Shown here: piece after piece, positions 22,110 to 34,189 of the stretch
How the letters are laid out: each line of letters opens with the position of its first letter
Position numbering within the stretch: position 1 is the stretch's first letter
NCBI GenBank assembly: GCA_951802425.1
Contig: OX637805.1
Coordinates: 1,674,001 to 1,738,000, forward strand
Length of the DNA stretch: 64,000 nucleotides
DNA from: Clavaria fumosa
Taxonomy: Eukaryota > Basidiomycota > Agaricomycetes > Agaricales > Clavariaceae
Direction of reading: 5' to 3'
Position numbers and translations under genes: made by a program
The notes under the pieces: generated by a model
Told to the model about the DNA's origin: nothing
The model's input: only the letters and a program-made list of their open reading frames with translations
Database searches by the model: none

Positions 22110-23796
22110 TCAAGGCGCCTTAGGAGAGGGTGCAGGGACGTTCCCCGAAGCACCACCCCTTCCACGCCCTGGCCCGCCCCGTCCTCCTCTGTAACTGCCG
22201 CCACCACCGCGATGTTGGTCACCGTTGGCACCGCCACCGCGAGGTCGACTGACGGGCCGGTCCGCACGCTCCTTCCTCATCTCGACGGAGATGCGCACTT
22301 GGTTCGCTTCTCCAGGAACATCAATGCGAATCCCGCCATCGCCACCCGCGGCCTGCGGCAGCGACGCAAGAATGGCCTTGCGTGCAGACTCGAGCGTGTT
22401 GAACTCAAGGAAGGCGCATGCCTTGTAACGCACGATCTCCATCTCTTTGATGCCGCCGAACCGCGTCGTGAGGACGGAAGTGAGGAGGCTGTGAGTGACA
22501 CCTTCTGTAACGCCCTGTCGCGTGGGAGACAATGAAGTCAGCCAGAATTTCGCGTGCCCACGACGAGGACATGACTTACCTTGACAAAGACCTGCGGAGT
22601 GGAAATAGATTGCGCCGCGATATAGAGAGGGTGGTTCTCCTTCGATCCATGCGACTCCCTTGGGTGCTGATCCCTCTGACCATGCTCCCTCTGACCGTGC
22701 TGCCCCATACCGCGACCCGCGCCAGTACCATGGCTGTGCGCAACGGAAGCCCCCTGCTCGCGGGGCGCAGGAGCAGGGCTGCTGGGTGCCACTGGTACCT
22801 CAGTGGTGCCGCGTGATTCCTGGGCAACCGCCGAACCCCACTTCTTTGGATTCTGGGCAGCAAGATTAGCCCATGTCTTAACAGCGGGTGGGGTAGGTGT
22901 GGGTGCTACGGTCTGTGTAACCTGCGGTGGAGGAGCGGGGGTGGCGGGGGCGGCAGTGGGTGGAGGCGTTACGGCGCGAGCGGTAGGGGCGAGCTGGGGG
23001 GCTGCTTGCTCAAGAGTGGGAGAGGGAGCAAAGGCAGCGGGTTCGGCGGGAGGGGTGCGCACCCCATTGGTGTGAGGTCCGGTCTCCTGAGCCTGAGTCT
23101 GAGAAGATGTAGTCGTCAGCTCTGGGGTAGTGAGAGTGGCGGGCTCTTCAGTCGCAGGTTCGGAGACGGGGACGGGGGCGCTAGCGAGGACAGGCTCAGG
23201 CTCGTAGGCTGGCACCTTCGGCTCAGCGACAAGCTCTAGGGTCGGAGCTGGAGCTGGATCTGAGTCTGGTGCAGCGGCGTCGGTCTCAGTGGTTTCCTCG
23301 TTCTCGATGGACTCTTCTCTAAGGAATCGGAAGATGTCGTTGAGGACAAAATAGCCTGTGGGCTGCTCAGCGAGGAAGAAAGTCTGCACGAATTTGCGCC
23401 AGAGTTCGCCGTGGCCGTTCGAGTCGCCTTCGTTCGCCATTTCACCGATAACCTGGATGATGATACCGCCGTTCGCCGAAGACTGGGCGTCGACGGAATG
23501 GATGTACACCTTACAATCCTGGAAGCCGATTGAAGTGATCTTGTTGTGGATGGACTATGACATGGCAGTAAGAAACCAACTACCTGAACGGAGAAATAGA
23601 GGCGCACCTGCTGGCCATGGCAGGGAATGCATTCCTCCCCTTCTGTGCCGTGCGAGAAGGTGGAGGTTTTGGAGTAGAAACAATGCAAACGATTGGGATG
23701 CTTATTGACGAAGGTATAATACTTAGTGACAAATTGCCATCCAACTTCGTAGGGAACGACGTTGGTGTGAATGGGAGATGATGCTGAGTTGGCCAT
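22110..23796 (-). CDS. NTF2 + RRM protein, G3BP/Nxt3-like
   Basis: This is likely an RNA-binding stress-granule or ubiquitin-protease cofactor of the G3BP/Bre5 type. Three exons (23608-23796, 22580-23554, 22514-22110) joined by 53- and 64-nt introns give 522 residues with exact phase. Residues about 10-130 form an NTF2-like domain (VGWQFVTKYYTFVNKHP, SIGFQDCKVYIHSVDAQ, FFLAEQPTGYFVLNDIFR). The middle is a long Pro/Ala/Glu-rich disordered linker. A C-terminal RRM (HSLLTSVLTTRFGGIKEMEI, ACAFLEFNTLESARKAI) precedes an RGG-rich tail (SYRGGRGGPGRGRGG). The start at 23796 is supported by the NTF2 alignment (MANSASSPIHTNVVPYEVGW). It is divergent from the HET-C gene, with about 376 bp between the start codons. 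Confidence 0.9.
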
Positions 23797-24172
23797 GATA
23801 CTCTGAAAACGGTGCTGCAATGAGTTTTTGCACTTGAAATTTTTTTGAGTTTGGGGTTAGGATTTGACAACGACGCACCAAAATGAGAAAAGAAAAAGAT
23901 TATAAGTAGGTTGAGAAAGACGTAGGTATTGAAATTCTAAAGAATACAGCGACGACGGGGCCACAGAGGCTGAGGAGCGAGAGAGATTGTCAAGACGTGG
24001 ACTGGCACGAGGACACACGAAGGACGGAAGAGCCGCGGTAAGCGGGTACTAGGGGCATTTTTCTCACGCTCGCTGACCAATCATGATTTGTCAGCGTTAT
24101 CACGCGTTCAAAGATACGCACCGCCACATTGACCCCTGTGAGATCGCGCTTGCCCTTCGTCTCAAGCAAGCG

Positions 24173-27100
24173 ATGGCCAATATGCATCTCAAATGGACCG
24201 TCTTTTTGCTGATCATCCTTGCGTTCTGTCTGGCAGAGCATTGCGTCTTTGGGTTTGGCGCAGGCAACATTCGTGAGCTCGGTGACTGTTAGATCTCATC
24301 TTAGCTGACCGATTATCTATCTATCTAGCTTCGTGAGCTCCCATGTACATAACGCATCGGGTCCGATCCTAAATGATCTCGCAGCTTTGCTTATCTGGAA
24401 GGAAAGGCTTTCAGGCATGGTGATATTGTGCGCTTGTCCAAATCACGCTTTGGGGTGTCAAATCTAATGATCAGGTGTAGGAGGATACTCTGGCAACCTT
24501 GGCGAAAAAGGGCGCCAGTGGTGCATTTTCGTTATTCGGAGGATCAAAGTTTGGTGGTCTCGACATCAAGCGCATTTATTTCGGGTATGTCTGGATTGCA
24601 GTAAGAGTGATCATGGCTCAAATTCCTGCATATAAGGAACTGGCTGCGTGACTATAGTCAGGGGAGTAGGCGTTGTTCCGTATTGTGCTAACATTTTGAC
24701 ACATTTTCTTCCAGGCGGTTGACATCACAGGTTTGAAAAAAATGCAACTCCAAGTAAGCGACGTTCCTCGTTCACCGATTCGCTGCTAATCATCATTCTA
24801 TATACAGTCCATCATTAACTTGTGCATGGCGCTCGGATTCCTGGCAAGTAATCTATATCGCTCAGTCATTCAGAATCTCAATCCGAATCAGGCTCATGGC
24901 TATGCTACGGAAGAATTCGAAGTGACTATAGAACGGCTTGGCGTTTATCTGCCCGTCAGCAGCCTCTTGTACAACATCCCATTCTGAGCCTCTAATGCGT
25001 GCTGTCCAATAGGTTGAACATATCGACAATCCTAAAGGTTACGGAGACGGTGAAGACGCCAGAAAATATAACCCAGCCTTACGTCCTCCCGTTGATGTAT
25101 GTCCATCTCTTTTACGGATTATAGACACGCAATCTCAATCGCGCTGGTAGCCTCGAGAACTAGAAATTGATCCTAGGACTGGGATGAAGAACTATATTGC
25201 AAATGGTATGCTTCTGTAATTAAGCCATACAATACGATTTCATATCCCGTTGGCAGAAAGTGGCACTTGGGATACTTCGAAGGCACTTGTTCGCCGTACC
25301 CTCGAGAAATGCATACATCTTGGCCGTCAACATCGTGCCTCAGGCAAGAAAGAGGATCTATATGAAGCATACCGACTGCTTGGCACCGCCGTCCGTCTAC
25401 ACATTTTCCTCACTTAGTATTTACAACTTAAGTCCGGCAGTTGCACACCCTGGAAGACTTTTCGGCACACTCTAATTTCTGCGAACTTGCCCTCGTCTCT
25501 TTCGGCTATACTCAAGTGTTCACTCACGTCGGCGATCAGGTACGCGTACAGGCACCCAATGGAAAATGGGTTGCCCCGATCGTGACAGGTAAGAGTTGCA
25601 ATATTGCTCGGACGTAACACGTGATTTACGGTTTCTCAGGGACGTTTGGATCCAGCGACTTCATATACAGTTTGTTGGGAGGTGAGTTCTACTTCAGTAG
25701 CATAAATTCCTTCTCATGATGACGCAAATGGCCAGAGGCTACCGATCATCTGGTGTGTCCCTAGTTCTCAGCCCTGGTTTCTCAATCTCACCTGGTTGAT
25801 TATTCCGTAGAGCGAGGTCTGTACCGCCACACTTCTTGTATGCCACGCAGCATCTCACTACCATCACTGCATTCGCAGGCATCGGTATCTGACCTCAACG
25901 AGAAGTTCGCCGGCGCACGTTCTACTGCGTCGCGGTCGGGATCAAGCGACCCTGGTGATGCGCTGCGCGACTTGCTATTCACAATCCCCGGTGGCTCTGG
26001 TGGCCAGATGAGCAGGGAAATGGACGGAATACAGAGGATGAGGGCGGGAGAAACTCCAGGAGGCAAGAGACCAGAGGATATGAGTCCGCAAGAGCTGCAT
26101 GCTGTACTTTGGCAAGTGTTAAGTTTCCGGGATTCGAGTGCGTCCTTTTTCGCTTCACCTGGGGAACTAATTGTAATGCTCCGTTGCGATGCTCTCTAAT
26201 TAATGAAAGTCATGAAGAAAATTGAAATAACAATTGGTAGGTGAACCCTCCACTATTTGTTCCGTATTTGATAATTTGTTGCAGAGAAGATTCCAGGTTT
26301 AAGCTCTCTGGTCGAAAAGATCACAGAGTCCATTGCCGGTCAGCGCGACGCCCATTTCCGATTTGAGTAATCCCTAATAATTTGCAGTTTTCGTCTTCAC
26401 CACTATTGAGGTGCGAATGGGGAGTCCTTTTCAGGAATCATGACGTGCTAAGTTCAGGATTTGTAGCCCTTCATGAAACCCCTTTTGAAGTCCGCCACTA
26501 CGGGACTTTCCGCAGCATCCGCGGAGGTGATTAGCAACCACGATCAGTACGAGGTGCGTTTGACGTATGTGCAAACCGATTTTACAAGCTCACTTGTGCT
26601 AAATTACAGGTGTTCAACGACCCCCGGGCCGTGGGTCTTCACATAAGCATTTCGAGAAATATCTCACTGACGATGACCATCTAGTCTGACCCTACGCATT
26701 CTATTCTCAGCAAGGATCACTTCGTAAGCTAATATCCCTTGTTAGAGTAAGGTGTATAACTTTTGACTTGACAGGATTTGGTCTTAAATGAACCCGCCGG
26801 CAATATTGCCAAAGTTATTCTCGTCAGTATTGAATACCGTTGTACATGCACATTGCTTATTGCGATTGAATTTCAGACACATACGGTAGCTTGGGTGACA
26901 AAGGCATGGGACAATAACTCAATCAATGTGCGAGAATGTACCGAGGACATCCTTCAATGCCTGTATGTTCTGAAAGACATCTCTCGCCTCAATCTCGCTA
27001 AAACATTTCGGATAGCTTCCACCCCGACTTCCATAGCCCCCAGTCTAAAGTGCAACGCGAGATGCTCGAGAATATGCGTCAGTGGGTGCAAAGCCTCGGA

Positions 27101-28030
27101 CACAAGCAACACGAAGTGCTGGGGCGGCTCAGCAAGGACGCGGTGCGCAACCACAGGAACACGCGTACTGGCGGCGCCGCGCCTGCACCCTCACAGGGAA
27201 GCTTCGCCGCGACGCAAGCGCATCATGTACAGGCGCAGGTGCAATCTCAAGTACAGAATTTGGTCAGCGGTATCCCGGGTGTCCAGCAAGTCCAGTCGTT
27301 GTTTGGAGGCAGTGCTGGCTTTGGTAGGGAGTATCCCGTTGACAACTCGTACAATGCGCCGGCAGCGCCAGCTCCTCAAAGCAGCTATAACCAGCCTACG
27401 GGGCCTGCCACGCACGCGCCCTACGTCCCTTCGTATAACCCTCCTTCGTACGGGGCTACTCAGAGCCCCTACGGCTCGACTCCAGGCTCGTTTAGCTCTT
27501 CTACTTCGGGCGGCTTCGGATCGCCCACGGTGCCTGCCGTTCCGACCCCTTTCAGCCCCTCGTTGACCTCGCCTGCGCAAAGCCCGTGGGGGCAGCCTAC
27601 TGTCCCTACTCCCGCTCCAGGCTTTCCGCCCCACCAGCCGCATGTTCCTCACGCGCAGTCTGCGGGGTACGCACCGCATCAAGCGCACGCGCAGTCTGCG
27701 GGGTATGCATCGCATCAAGCGCACGCGCAGCCTGCGGAGTATGCGCCGCACCAAGCGCACGCGCAGTCTACTGGGTATGCGCCGCAACAAGGGCACGCGC
27801 AACACCAGGGAGCGCATGCGCCGCACCAGGGCTACGCGCCGTCGTACCCCCAGCCGTCGGACTCATTCCCTGCCGCTCAGCCCCCTCCGTTCCCTGGCAG
27901 CCCTACAGGCTTTCCACAACCTCCAGGTCCGCCGGGTGGTTTCGGGTTCCCTGAGCAAGCTCCACCCCCGTTCCCTGGAACTGGCCAGCAGTCACAATAT
28001 GGCACCGGATCGAGTGGTTGGTATCAGTGA
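24173..28030 (+). CDS. het-C: HET-C family heterokaryon-incompatibility protein
   Basis: In ascomycetes HET-C controls vegetative (self/non-self) compatibility; its role in this fungus is inferred. A signal peptide (MHLKWTVFLLIILAFCLA) leads to FGAGNI, a split PSFAYLEGKAFRHGDI, NWLRDYSQAVDI, ATEEFEVTIERLGVY, EHIDNPKGYGDGEDAR, ELEIDPRTGMKNYIAN, HTLEDFSAHSNFCELAL and GEATDHLSE, all HET-C landmarks. Numerous short exons are joined by introns mostly of 48-65 nt. A 4-nt exon (24329-24332) and a 6-nt exon (25811-25816) are needed to keep frame and motif. The C-terminus (about 27170-28030) is a Pro/Gln/Tyr/His-rich tail with AHAQSAGYAPHQ-type repeats. Two joins are tentative: after DYSQ (about 24661) no in-phase GT donor fits, and 24846-24890 may be retained or spliced. 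ATG 24173 or 24182 is preferred over 24083 because of the signal peptide. Confidence 0.88.
24329..24332 (+). other. het-C: Putative 4-nt micro-exon of the HET-C gene
   Basis: CTTC is preceded by CTATCTAG and followed by GTGAGCTC. The flanking introns 24273-24328 (56 nt) and 24333-24384 (52 nt) have normal size. Including it joins AACATTC to CTTTGCTTATC in frame as N-I-P-S-F-A-Y-L-E-G, which fits the family. Direct joining of the outer exons shifts the frame. Confidence 0.7.
25811..25816 (+). other. het-C: Putative 6-nt micro-exon of the HET-C gene
   Basis: AGCGAG lies between TTCCGTAG and GTCTGTAC. The introns 25753-25810 (58 nt) and 25817-25878 (62 nt) are normal. It adds Ser-Glu between ATDHL and ASVSDLNEK without changing frame. 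Confidence 0.6.
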
Positions 28031-28473
28031 TAGGCTCTTATGAAAAGCTCAAACATGCACGCTGATCCGCGTTTCGGCTTGTTCGGCGACTTGTCGCCCT
28101 GCGTGTATTTCCTTCATTCTTATTTCTTGTAACAGCGCATCACTGTAACGTTGTGAATATGTTACATAGTAAGCGCCCGACTACGGCGGCAATCGAATGT
28201 GTTTTTCTTTCTTCCTTGGCACTTCTGGGGATACATGGTGAAAAGGCAACTCAAGGTCCATAAAGACGGGAAAACAAGAGAAGCGCAAGAACAAACTAGG
28301 TAGGTAAAACTTCGGTGACCCATATACAGTATGAAGAAGTGAGGTGGAGTACAGTACAATCTTTAGCGTGCTTTTTATAATATGAAACCTGAAGTTGGCG
28401 GGTTTGATGAACGTCCTTGATGTATCGGATATATGTACCGGCGGCATAGTTGCAGAGGAAGGGGAGCGAAGGG

Positions 28474-29180
28474 TTAATCCCGACTGAGGATAGTCATAAG
28501 GCCTGGTATGCTCTGTGCTTGATCGATTGCAATTGGCTTGGCTGGGTCTTGCACCGCAGCTGAGCGGGAAGCGGATGCCCAGTAGGTTATCTGAGGCAGA
28601 GACACGAGCACAGTTACTATCGGCCAGAGAAACCTCAAGGAAGGGCGCACTTGTGCATGATACATTCCCGGCGAACCGCGATAGTTTTCTGTTATGGTGG
28701 ACTGCCATCTGCAGAGTGAAAGAAGTAAGTGGACAGCCTTGCGGGGGAGAGAAAGGGGACGATAAAGAAAGAAGAAAAAAGGAGGGAAATAACTGACCTT
28801 TCGTCGATGAGGACGTTCGCGCCCATTGCCGCTGCATGCTTGAATACGCGGCTCCGCACGGCGCGAAGGAGCTTGACAGTGTCGACGGCGCCCTGACACA
28901 CGAAGGACTCGGTGCGCACAATGGGCACCTTGATAGGGCACGTCGCGCCTTGCGTCGCGAGAGACGGGTGCGTCTGGGCGTCGCCCGAGGACGACGAGAT
29001 ACGGTGGTGCGTCGTGTTGCGAAGCTTTACGAAGAAGCTCACGGCATCCAGGACGCCCCGAGGCCACTTGCGCAGACGTGGGGAGGACGGGGGAGGGGGA
29101 CTTGTGGGCGAGGAGGGGACTGTTGCGGTGACGGGGGGATGGGGAACGGGAGTGGCGGGGCCAGCGATGGTGGTGGCCAT
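28474..29180 (-). CDS. Conserved fungal protein of unknown function, 185 residues
   Basis: Three exons (28798-29180, 28651-28708, 28474-28590) with introns of 89 and 60 nt give an exact 186-codon frame. A Pro/Ser/Thr-rich N-terminus precedes LRKWPRGVLDAVSFFVKLRNTT, an internal segment ESFVCQGAVDTVKLLRAVRS and HAAAMGANVLIDERW. The last exon ends in AIDQAQSIPGLMTILSRD. No signal peptide, membrane segment or catalytic motif is visible. Alternating hydrophobic residues suggest a small globular domain. I recall similar uncharacterised proteins in basidiomycetes but cannot assign a role. It is convergent with the HET-C gene. Confidence 0.7.
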
Positions 29181-29776
29181 GATGGGAGCAAAGGGTTTGG
29201 TGAGGGATGAGCGTGTAAATGATTATTTATATATGTATTTTTTGTGTGATGCTGGCACACATCAACGCACCACGCTCACAGTTCGTCCGCAATTGGAAAT
29301 TCCCTGGCGGACACGACTCACCGCTCACTGGCGCTCACCAAGCGCAACGCAACTTTGGCAGTTGTGGTCAATATATACGACTGATGAGGAGTACGAGCGA
29401 CGCATTATAAAAACTCCCTATGTCTTCAATCAACAGCAATGATAGAAGTGTGAATTGCTATAGAATATTATTATTGAAACGATGATTAGCATGCTATTGT
29501 GAGAAGCTCGAGATCGAGCTTGAAGCGGCGAGTGAATGAGCCGGTAACGCGAGATCCGATGATTCAGATTCAGATTGAATTTCCCTCCTGTACGTACTTG
29601 AAGCCAATTCAGATGTTTGACGCCACACATCACGACCATGCACTCCTCATCAAACACAATCCGTTGCTACACTAAAATCGAATTCTCCGCTGCTACCTTC
29701 ATCACCCCAAGCAGGACATGGTGACCTACATTTTTTCAAATCAGACCGAGCAAGGACTGACAATAAAAAGGGCACT
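29181..29776. other. Intergenic, no gene seen
   Basis: AT-rich spacer between two minus-strand genes. It contains the upstream region of the 28474-29180 gene and the 3' flank of MAK5. No supported exon or RNA. Confidence 0.6.
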
Positions 29777-32491
29777 TTACGTACTGTCGTCCCTGATCAG
29801 GTCCTCCGCTGCAGGCCGAACTCCCCACGTGATGTACTTAGCCGATACGCCCTTAGCCAACAACGGCTGGCGGAGCATACGTTTCAGCTCTCCTTTCAGG
29901 GACGCGACATTGATTTCCTGTCTTCGCTTCTTGCGCCACGTCAGACCGTGCCTCCCATCCCCGGCAGTGTCATCGCTGGTGCCACGTTTGAGAAAAAAAA
30001 AAGCACGTGAATGTCTCGTTCCCTCTCACCTGGCAAAATCAGAGTCGACCTCAAGTTCCATGGCCGCTGCGGTCTCCTTCACCCAATTCCGGTCATGCTG
30101 CTCCTTCTTCACTTTGTGCTGCGCACTGTCAATCTGCCGCGCCAGCTGGACCCTGCTCTTCAGCTTGTCCAAGATGTCCAGATCAACTGACATTTCCGGA
30201 ATGTCGCCCTCCTCTAACCATAAATAGTCCGATCATCAAAACCTCCATAGAAAAAAAAAAGAGCCATTACCCACCTCTGCCAAGACTGCCAAGTATCCCC
30301 TTGACCAGCTTCCGCTCGTCTGGTGCACACATAAGCATGCTGAAGCCCTTCCTCATCGCCCGCGCCGTCCGCCCCTTGCGGTGCACGTATGCATCCGCGG
30401 AGCGCGGGATCTGGTAGTGGATGACATGATCCACAGACGGGATATCCAACCCCCGTGCGGCGATGTCCGTTGCGAGCAGGACGCTGGATGCGTTCGCCTT
30501 GAAGCTGAGAAGCGGGACCACTTAGCGGGTCGTCCGGTGGCAGACAACCGATTGGGACGCTCACCGATCGAGGTTTTTCAGTCTCTGCCGCTGTTCGAGC
30601 TGCGAGTGCAGCGGGAAAGCCTTCACGTCCAAGAGATCCATCAAGGGCATCAATCTCCGTATCCCGTCTATGGACGAGAGAAAGACAAGCGAGCGGCCAG
30701 GGTAGCGCAGGAGGAAATAGTACAGATACACGTCCTGCAACTGTCCGTCAGAAAAACCAAAGGTTGACACGTGGTGAGACAAACCTTATCCGTCGTGAGG
30801 CACTCAATTTTGCACTCTCGTAAGGTGGATACAACTCCATCCGACGGAGCAATGTCCACAATCGCTGGCTCTGGATCTCTGAAATCCAGCCGAAGTAGCA
30901 GTTCGTCTACAAGGACCAGTGTCCTACACAGTCAATAAACACAGATGGGGTTCAAGCAAGGGGAAACAGACCGAGGGTGCTTGCTGGCTTATCGTCTTTC
31001 TTTTGTTTATGGTGGGGACGACCTCGGTGTCGCAGATTACGTTGCAATTCCTTGCTGAGAGTGGCGGAGAAAATGAAGGTCTGCATGGTCAAATTTCCGC
31101 CCGTATTCGCTTGACGCCCGTCTTCGTCTTTGTCTGAGCCGAGCGCCGCTACCCTCTCGTCATCGTCGAATTGCTGCTCGACCCTGACATATCACGACAT
31201 GAGCATATAAGCATGGCTGATAATGGGTGGAGCGGCAACTGACCCGGACGACGGGCGGAGAGTGAGCCTCAGAATGTTGTCTAGCTCTGCAAAATGACCA
31301 GCCTCAATCATCCGGTCCGCTTCGTCCAGGACAAGGAACCGGAGGGCTCTAATCTTCGCGCAGAGCGCGTCGTCCTGGAAAGGGCGGGTTAGAGAACGCA
31401 TCTGCTCCAGAGGGAACGAATACACGTGCCTCCTCCATAATATCCCACAGCCGGCCGGGTGTAGCGACGAGGATATCGACCCCGCGGTTGAGAATCCGAC
31501 GCTGCTTTTGAGCAGACATACCACCAACAATTGCTGCTACGCTAACGGGTGGGGGAGGTTTCGATGCGGAAAGGACGGAATCGGGTCTCTTGTTCTTGCC
31601 TTTGACGTTCTTTGCAGAAGAATTACTGCTTTCACTATGCCCAGGCTCATGTAACACATCCAGACATTCTCTCAGATGCGCGGTCACTTGGAAGGCCAAT
31701 TCACGTGTTGGTGCGAGGATCAACGCGCGTAGCGTTCGTTGCAGTCCAGAATTTGGCTTTATTGTGTCCTGTGAGTCGGACAGCAGCGAGTGCAAGATTG
31801 GCAGGCCATATGCGAGTGTCTTGCCCGAGCCCTGTCAAAGTAAAAGAGCACGTGATCAAAGGTGCAAAGGACAGAATTGGGCAGGCGTACTGTCTGCGCA
31901 ACGCCGATGACGTCTCTCCCAGCCAATGCGAGGGGTATTGTGCTTTCTTGGATAGGTGTGGGCGTCGTGAACGACTTTTTGTGGAGGGATTGTAAGAGAA
32001 GGGGGTTGAGGGTCATAGAATGCCACGCCGGGAGGAGAGCTTGGGCTGTGGAAATACGTGTAGTCAGGCAATGCGCTGGAAGCGATAGCGATGAACTACT
32101 CACATTCGAGCAAAACCGAGGAAGCCGCGGGCTCAATCCGTGCGGGTCCGGGCGGCTCACGACTTGCAGGTTCACTCCCCGGATCAGGATCGTCTTGGTC
32201 CTGGGAACTAGACATCACCTGCACCTTCGCGTTGATACTGTCTTGTGCCCTAAGAAAGTCTGTGTTGCTCACCTTGAACTTGACTAGCCTGCCTGACGGC
32301 GTCTCCTCGTAAACGACTTGCACGTTGTCTACCTCTTCTAGGTCCAAAATGCCATCGTCTCCTCCCACGCCGGCCTCCTTTGGACGTGAGACTTTTGTCC
32401 ACGGTAATTCATCTGTTGAGCGATACTCTTTCTTTGCCTTTTTTCTGGATAGTCCGACAGACGCTGTTAACTTGCGCTTTGAGTGCCCCAT
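29777..32491 (-). CDS. MAK5: DEAD-box ATP-dependent RNA helicase, Mak5/DDX24 type
   Basis: This is a nucleolar RNA helicase; Mak5 acts in 60S ribosomal subunit assembly. The N-terminus [21 protein letters not shown] is basic. Motifs in order are the Q motif region ([16 protein letters not shown]), Walker A AQTGSGKT (split in phase 0 by an intron near 31840), [40 protein letters not shown], the helicase C-terminal domain ([38 protein letters not shown]) and motif [17 protein letters not shown]-type spacing and the long inserts after motif Ia ([15 protein letters not shown]) favour Mak5 over other DEAD proteins. The stop at 29777-29779 follows the conserved tail [18 protein letters not shown]. 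It is divergent from the C2H2 gene across only 146 bp. Confidence 0.9.
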
Positions 32492-32637
32492 TCGGGACCG
32501 ACAAATACTGCTTTCTTTCACCAAGTCCGGTGTATGCACTTGTTTGTTAACCCTCTACCGCTTTTTGGGCGGGCAATTGCCTTTTCAAGCACCGACCTGG
32601 ACTGCCCTTATAAGTGCTCTGCTCAAAAGGACCGGCC

Positions 32638-34189
32638 ATGGCAGCGAGCGCCCACAGCTCTCTTGACCCTTTACCGCCCGCACTACCTCCTCTTGTAGAC
32701 GTCACAAATGTCGTTTTGAGCCATCCCTCCACGTCACCCGTCGCATCCAAAGACCCTAAGCTCGAGAACACGACCTACACTCCCTTGCTTAACGAGAACG
32801 ACGCACCTCCACGGGCGCCTCCCCAAACCGCATCCTTGTTTTCGTCGCCCAGCAAAATATTTGGCCCTTGCGGGCTTACTCTCCCTTCTATCTCGGATTT
32901 ATTCGACGTCGCAGACGTTGCCCTCGAGAACCGCGCCGAGGTGCTGCCCATACAGCCAGAGCTCGTCCACACCAATCCAGGGCAGCCCCTTACGCCCATG
33001 TGGTCGCCTAACGAAGCCACCCCGCCTCTACCGTTACCTTCCCCTCGCTCCCTTCTTGCCCTTACAGCTCCTGAGCCGACTCGCGACCTCCGGTGCAACC
33101 GAACTATACCCCTCCCGCCGGTATCGCCCACTCCCCACCTCTACCAGTACAACAGCAGCCAGCAGCCTGCTTATGAAAACAAAGACTTCCACTTTAATCC
33201 ACCTGCCTTTTCCCCCGATTTTCAGTCTCTTCTTCCTTCATACCCTTCACCTCACTTCAACTTCGGCGAGCCTTATGCGCACCATCGCGAATATCCGCAC
33301 GCTGAACAGCTCATATCGCCAAATTTGATGTACGAGCCGTTCGTGCCGCCTCCTCATTTTCAGTCCTCGTCTTCTTCCCTTCATAATGCTCTCGGATTAT
33401 CTTTCCACCCAACACCGGATCCTTTATGCATTTCTCCCATCGAAACTTCTAGCGCCAAGCATAAATCGAGACAAGACAAGTCGGCGAGGCCGACTGTCAA
33501 GTGTCATCTGTGTCCCAAATCTTATACATCTACAGGGATGAGCAGACACCTCGCCTGGCACCGAAGACAGGGCGACAGTGGGTCTCGAATCCTTCTGGCT
33601 TGCTCAGATCTGATGACATGTCTCCAGTTGCGAGGAGGTTGGCTCTAGGCAGTGTACAACAATCAGCAATTTTTTTAACCGATGTGTGTAGAAGACTTTA
33701 TTGTTCTGTTGCTTTTTGCGCTCCCTTTTTGGCATTCTCCCTCACGTTACGCTGATCATCTCGCGGTAGCCCACTGTTGCTCCTTCTCTGTTATCCCCCA
33801 ACGGCTCAAAGCCTGCTTCCGAAACTGGATTCGCATTCCCAGACTGGAACCTCGAATCCTCTTCGCAAATATACGTCCCCAAGCCCACGCCTTTCTCGCT
33901 CCACCCGCACTGGTCACGTTCGTTTTCAGACTCTCATTCTCCTCCATCTCCTCCTGTTCTTTCCCCCACACATATGCACATCTTAAATTCTTCTCAAACC
34001 CACCCCTCGTCCGAGGTCGTCCAGTTTCTGTTTTCTTGTTTTTGTTGTGCTGAATCCTCGATTGCACAGCACGCCGCAGATGACGTCGATTTCAAACCTT
34101 ACAGCCACGACGGCGAATGCGGCTCGCAAGCCTCAGCCCCCTCAGAGCCCCTCGACGAGCTCGATTCTCTAATCAACCTCCCTCCTTAG
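32638..34189 (+). CDS. Single C2H2 zinc-finger protein, 443 residues
   Basis: This is a likely DNA-binding regulator. Exons 32638-33577, 33628-33653, 33770-34015 and 34070-34189 give an exact 444-codon frame; the 26-nt second exon is inferred from phase and splice sites. The first 280 residues are Pro/Ser-rich and look disordered. One C2H2 finger, CHLCPKSYTSTGMSRHLAWH, sits at about residues 290-309 with the basic RRQ after it. The tail is again Ser/Pro-rich and ends in an acidic DELDSLINLPP. A lone finger usually means weak or assisted DNA binding. Direct reading of the first exon past 33577 reaches a stop at 33648, an alternative short form. Target genes are unknown. Confidence 0.75.
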
